DNA from: Agathobacter sp.
GTDB lineage: Bacteria; Bacillota; Clostridia; Lachnospirales; Lachnospiraceae
Length of the DNA stretch: 64,000 nt
Direction: 5' to 3'
Assembly: GCA_022769125.1 (NCBI GenBank)
Contig: JALEKN010000005.1
Span: 1 to 64,000, forward strand
The translations under genes were made by a program, and so were the position numbers. Of this stretch, positions 63,262-64,000 are shown piece after piece. Every line of letters starts with the position of its first letter. The first letter of the stretch is position 1. Under the pieces are notes generated by a model. The model saw only the letters and a program-made list of their open reading frames with translations. It was not told the DNA's origin and did no database searches.

Positions 63262-63329
63262 GCTTTTCTGCCCTCCATAAACTTACCACTGTGCATATTT
63301 TAGCATAACCCCATAGTTTTTTAAAGGCA

Positions 63330-63374
63330 TAAAACACCAATCGCCCGCCCCTCTCCAACGAAAAGGGCAGGCGA
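63330..63374 (-). terminator. Probable terminator of sigE
   Basis: Stem TCGCCCGCCC with GGGCAGGCGA (63341-63350, 63365-63374), 20 bp after the sigE stop. The following T-run is weak (TTGGTGTTTTATG). Confidence 0.6.
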
Positions 63375-63393
63375 AATACTTCATGCGTTCTCT

Positions 63394-63999
63394 TTATTCA
63401 TATTTGAGGATCTCTTTTTTTAGCCGTACCATGATTTTCTTCTCCAGCCGCGAAATATAAGATTGCGAGATTCCAAGGACATCCGCCACCTCCTTCTGCG
63501 TCATCTCCTTATTATTCCTGCGGTTGATTCCAAAGCGCAGCTCAATGATCTGGCGCTCCCTTCCGTTTAGCTTGCTTACGGCTTTCCGAAGCAGCTTCAG
63601 CTCCGCCTCGTTCTCCATATCGCGGTAGATGATATCCTCGTCCGTTCCAAGAATATCCGAAAGCAGCAGTTCATTGCCATCCCAATCCACATTGAGTGGC
63701 TCGTCGATCGACACCTCAAGCTTTGTCTTATTGGTTCTGCGCAGATACATAAGAATTTCATTCTCAATGCAGCGGGATGCGTATGTAGCAAGCTTGATCT
63801 TCTTATCCGGGTTAAAGGTGTTGATTCCCTTGATCAGTCCGATCGAGCCGATGGAGATCAGATCTTCCACACAGATTCCCGTGTTTTCAAACTTCTTGGC
63901 AAGATACACCACCAGCCGCAGATTATGAGCAATTAAGAGATTTCTTGCTTCCTCCCTGCTCATGCCCGCAAGCATATTACACTCCGGTTCCTCCGACAA
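63394..63999 (-). CDS. sigE: RNA polymerase sporulation sigma factor SigE, 5' end outside window
   Basis: 201 residues seen; about 35 N-terminal residues, including the pro-sequence cleaved by SpoIIGA, lie beyond the window. Region 2 ([52 protein letters not shown]) and the SigE-specific [21 protein letters not shown] are clear; region 4 ends [20 protein letters not shown]. It directs early mother-cell transcription, including the spoIIIA operon. Confidence 0.94.
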   Translation of the reverse strand: MSEEPECNMLAGMSREEARNLLIAHNLRLVVYLAKKFENTGICVEDLISIGSIGLIKGINTFNPDKKIKLATYASRCIENEILMYLRRTNKTKLEVSIDEPLNVDWDGNELLLSDILGTDEDIIYRDMENEAELKLLRKAVSKLNGRERQIIELRFGINRRNNKEMTQKEVADVLGISQSYISRLEKKIMVRLKKEILKYE

Positions 64000-64000
64000 T

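Overview
The window looks like a chromosomal segment of an anaerobic, endospore-forming Firmicute, most likely a Lachnospiraceae member of the Roseburia/Agathobacter/Coprococcus kind. The evidence is the complete spoIIIAA-AH operon, spo0A, spoIVB, sigG, sigE and a SpoIIM-like protein, the GlgC/GlgD pair, the Asp23-nusB-xseA-xseB-ispA-dxs-tlyA-nadK-argR-recN-spoIVB-spo0A order, and two families I associate with Clostridia (GGGtGRT protein, DUF5688). Species level cannot be settled by reading. Almost all genes are on the minus strand, so the story is easiest to read from high to low coordinates.

Layout, low to high coordinates. 0.1-2 kb: a GGGtGRT-family gene broken by an in-frame TAG, with its iron-sulfur scaffold-like partner. 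2-8 kb: a hexapeptide acyltransferase, a very long topoisomerase III with five C-terminal zinc/repeat modules, and a DUF234-type ATPase with a degenerate P-loop, followed by a large compound inverted repeat. 8-13 kb: asd, argH, queH, a small membrane protein, tRNA-Thr(CGT) and a DUF5688 gene. 13-26 kb: glgA, then the conserved spo0A...nusB housekeeping and sporulation string. 26-32 kb: glgD-glgC, metA, a divergent ligA, rluF-like. 32-40 kb: a membrane-anchored SH3 protein, tRNA-Arg(CCG), an SOS-controlled Y-family polymerase with a YolD-like partner, a three-gene unit of unclear function, and divergent aroD/DAHP synthase. 40-49 kb: SpoIIM-like, NUDIX, HAD, rny, recX, hicAB, recA, trxA, prfC. 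49-56 kb: spoIIIA operon, argS, queT with a preQ1-type riboswitch. 56-64 kb: sigG, then a stretch of damaged genes (chemotaxis receptor with a frameshift, an IS110 transposase with an internal TGA, a MATE transporter with a frameshift and a TAG), a MarR regulator with a clear double operator, a C39-like protein and the 5'-truncated sigE.

How it works together. Sporulation control dominates: Spo0A (entry), SpoIVB (sigma-K checkpoint signalling), SpoIIIA (mother-cell to forespore channel), SigE and SigG (compartment sigmas). DNA repair forms a second theme: recA and the Y-family polymerase both carry LexA-type boxes, and recN, recX, xseAB, ligA and topB are present. Queuosine salvage is represented by queT and queH, glycogen synthesis by glgA/C/D, aspartate/arginine/methionine supply by asd, argH, argR and metA.

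Most of the window is ordinary core chromosome. The parts that deserve a second look are regulatory overlaps (a terminator hairpin that contains the spoIVB start codon; marR and hicA promoters with operator-like repeats in the spacer), the cluster of inactivating mutations around the IS110 copy with its possible bridge-RNA region, the interrupted GGGtGRT gene, and the large inverted repeat near 7.9 kb. I did not find a clear new defence or biosynthetic system, and no CRISPR array.
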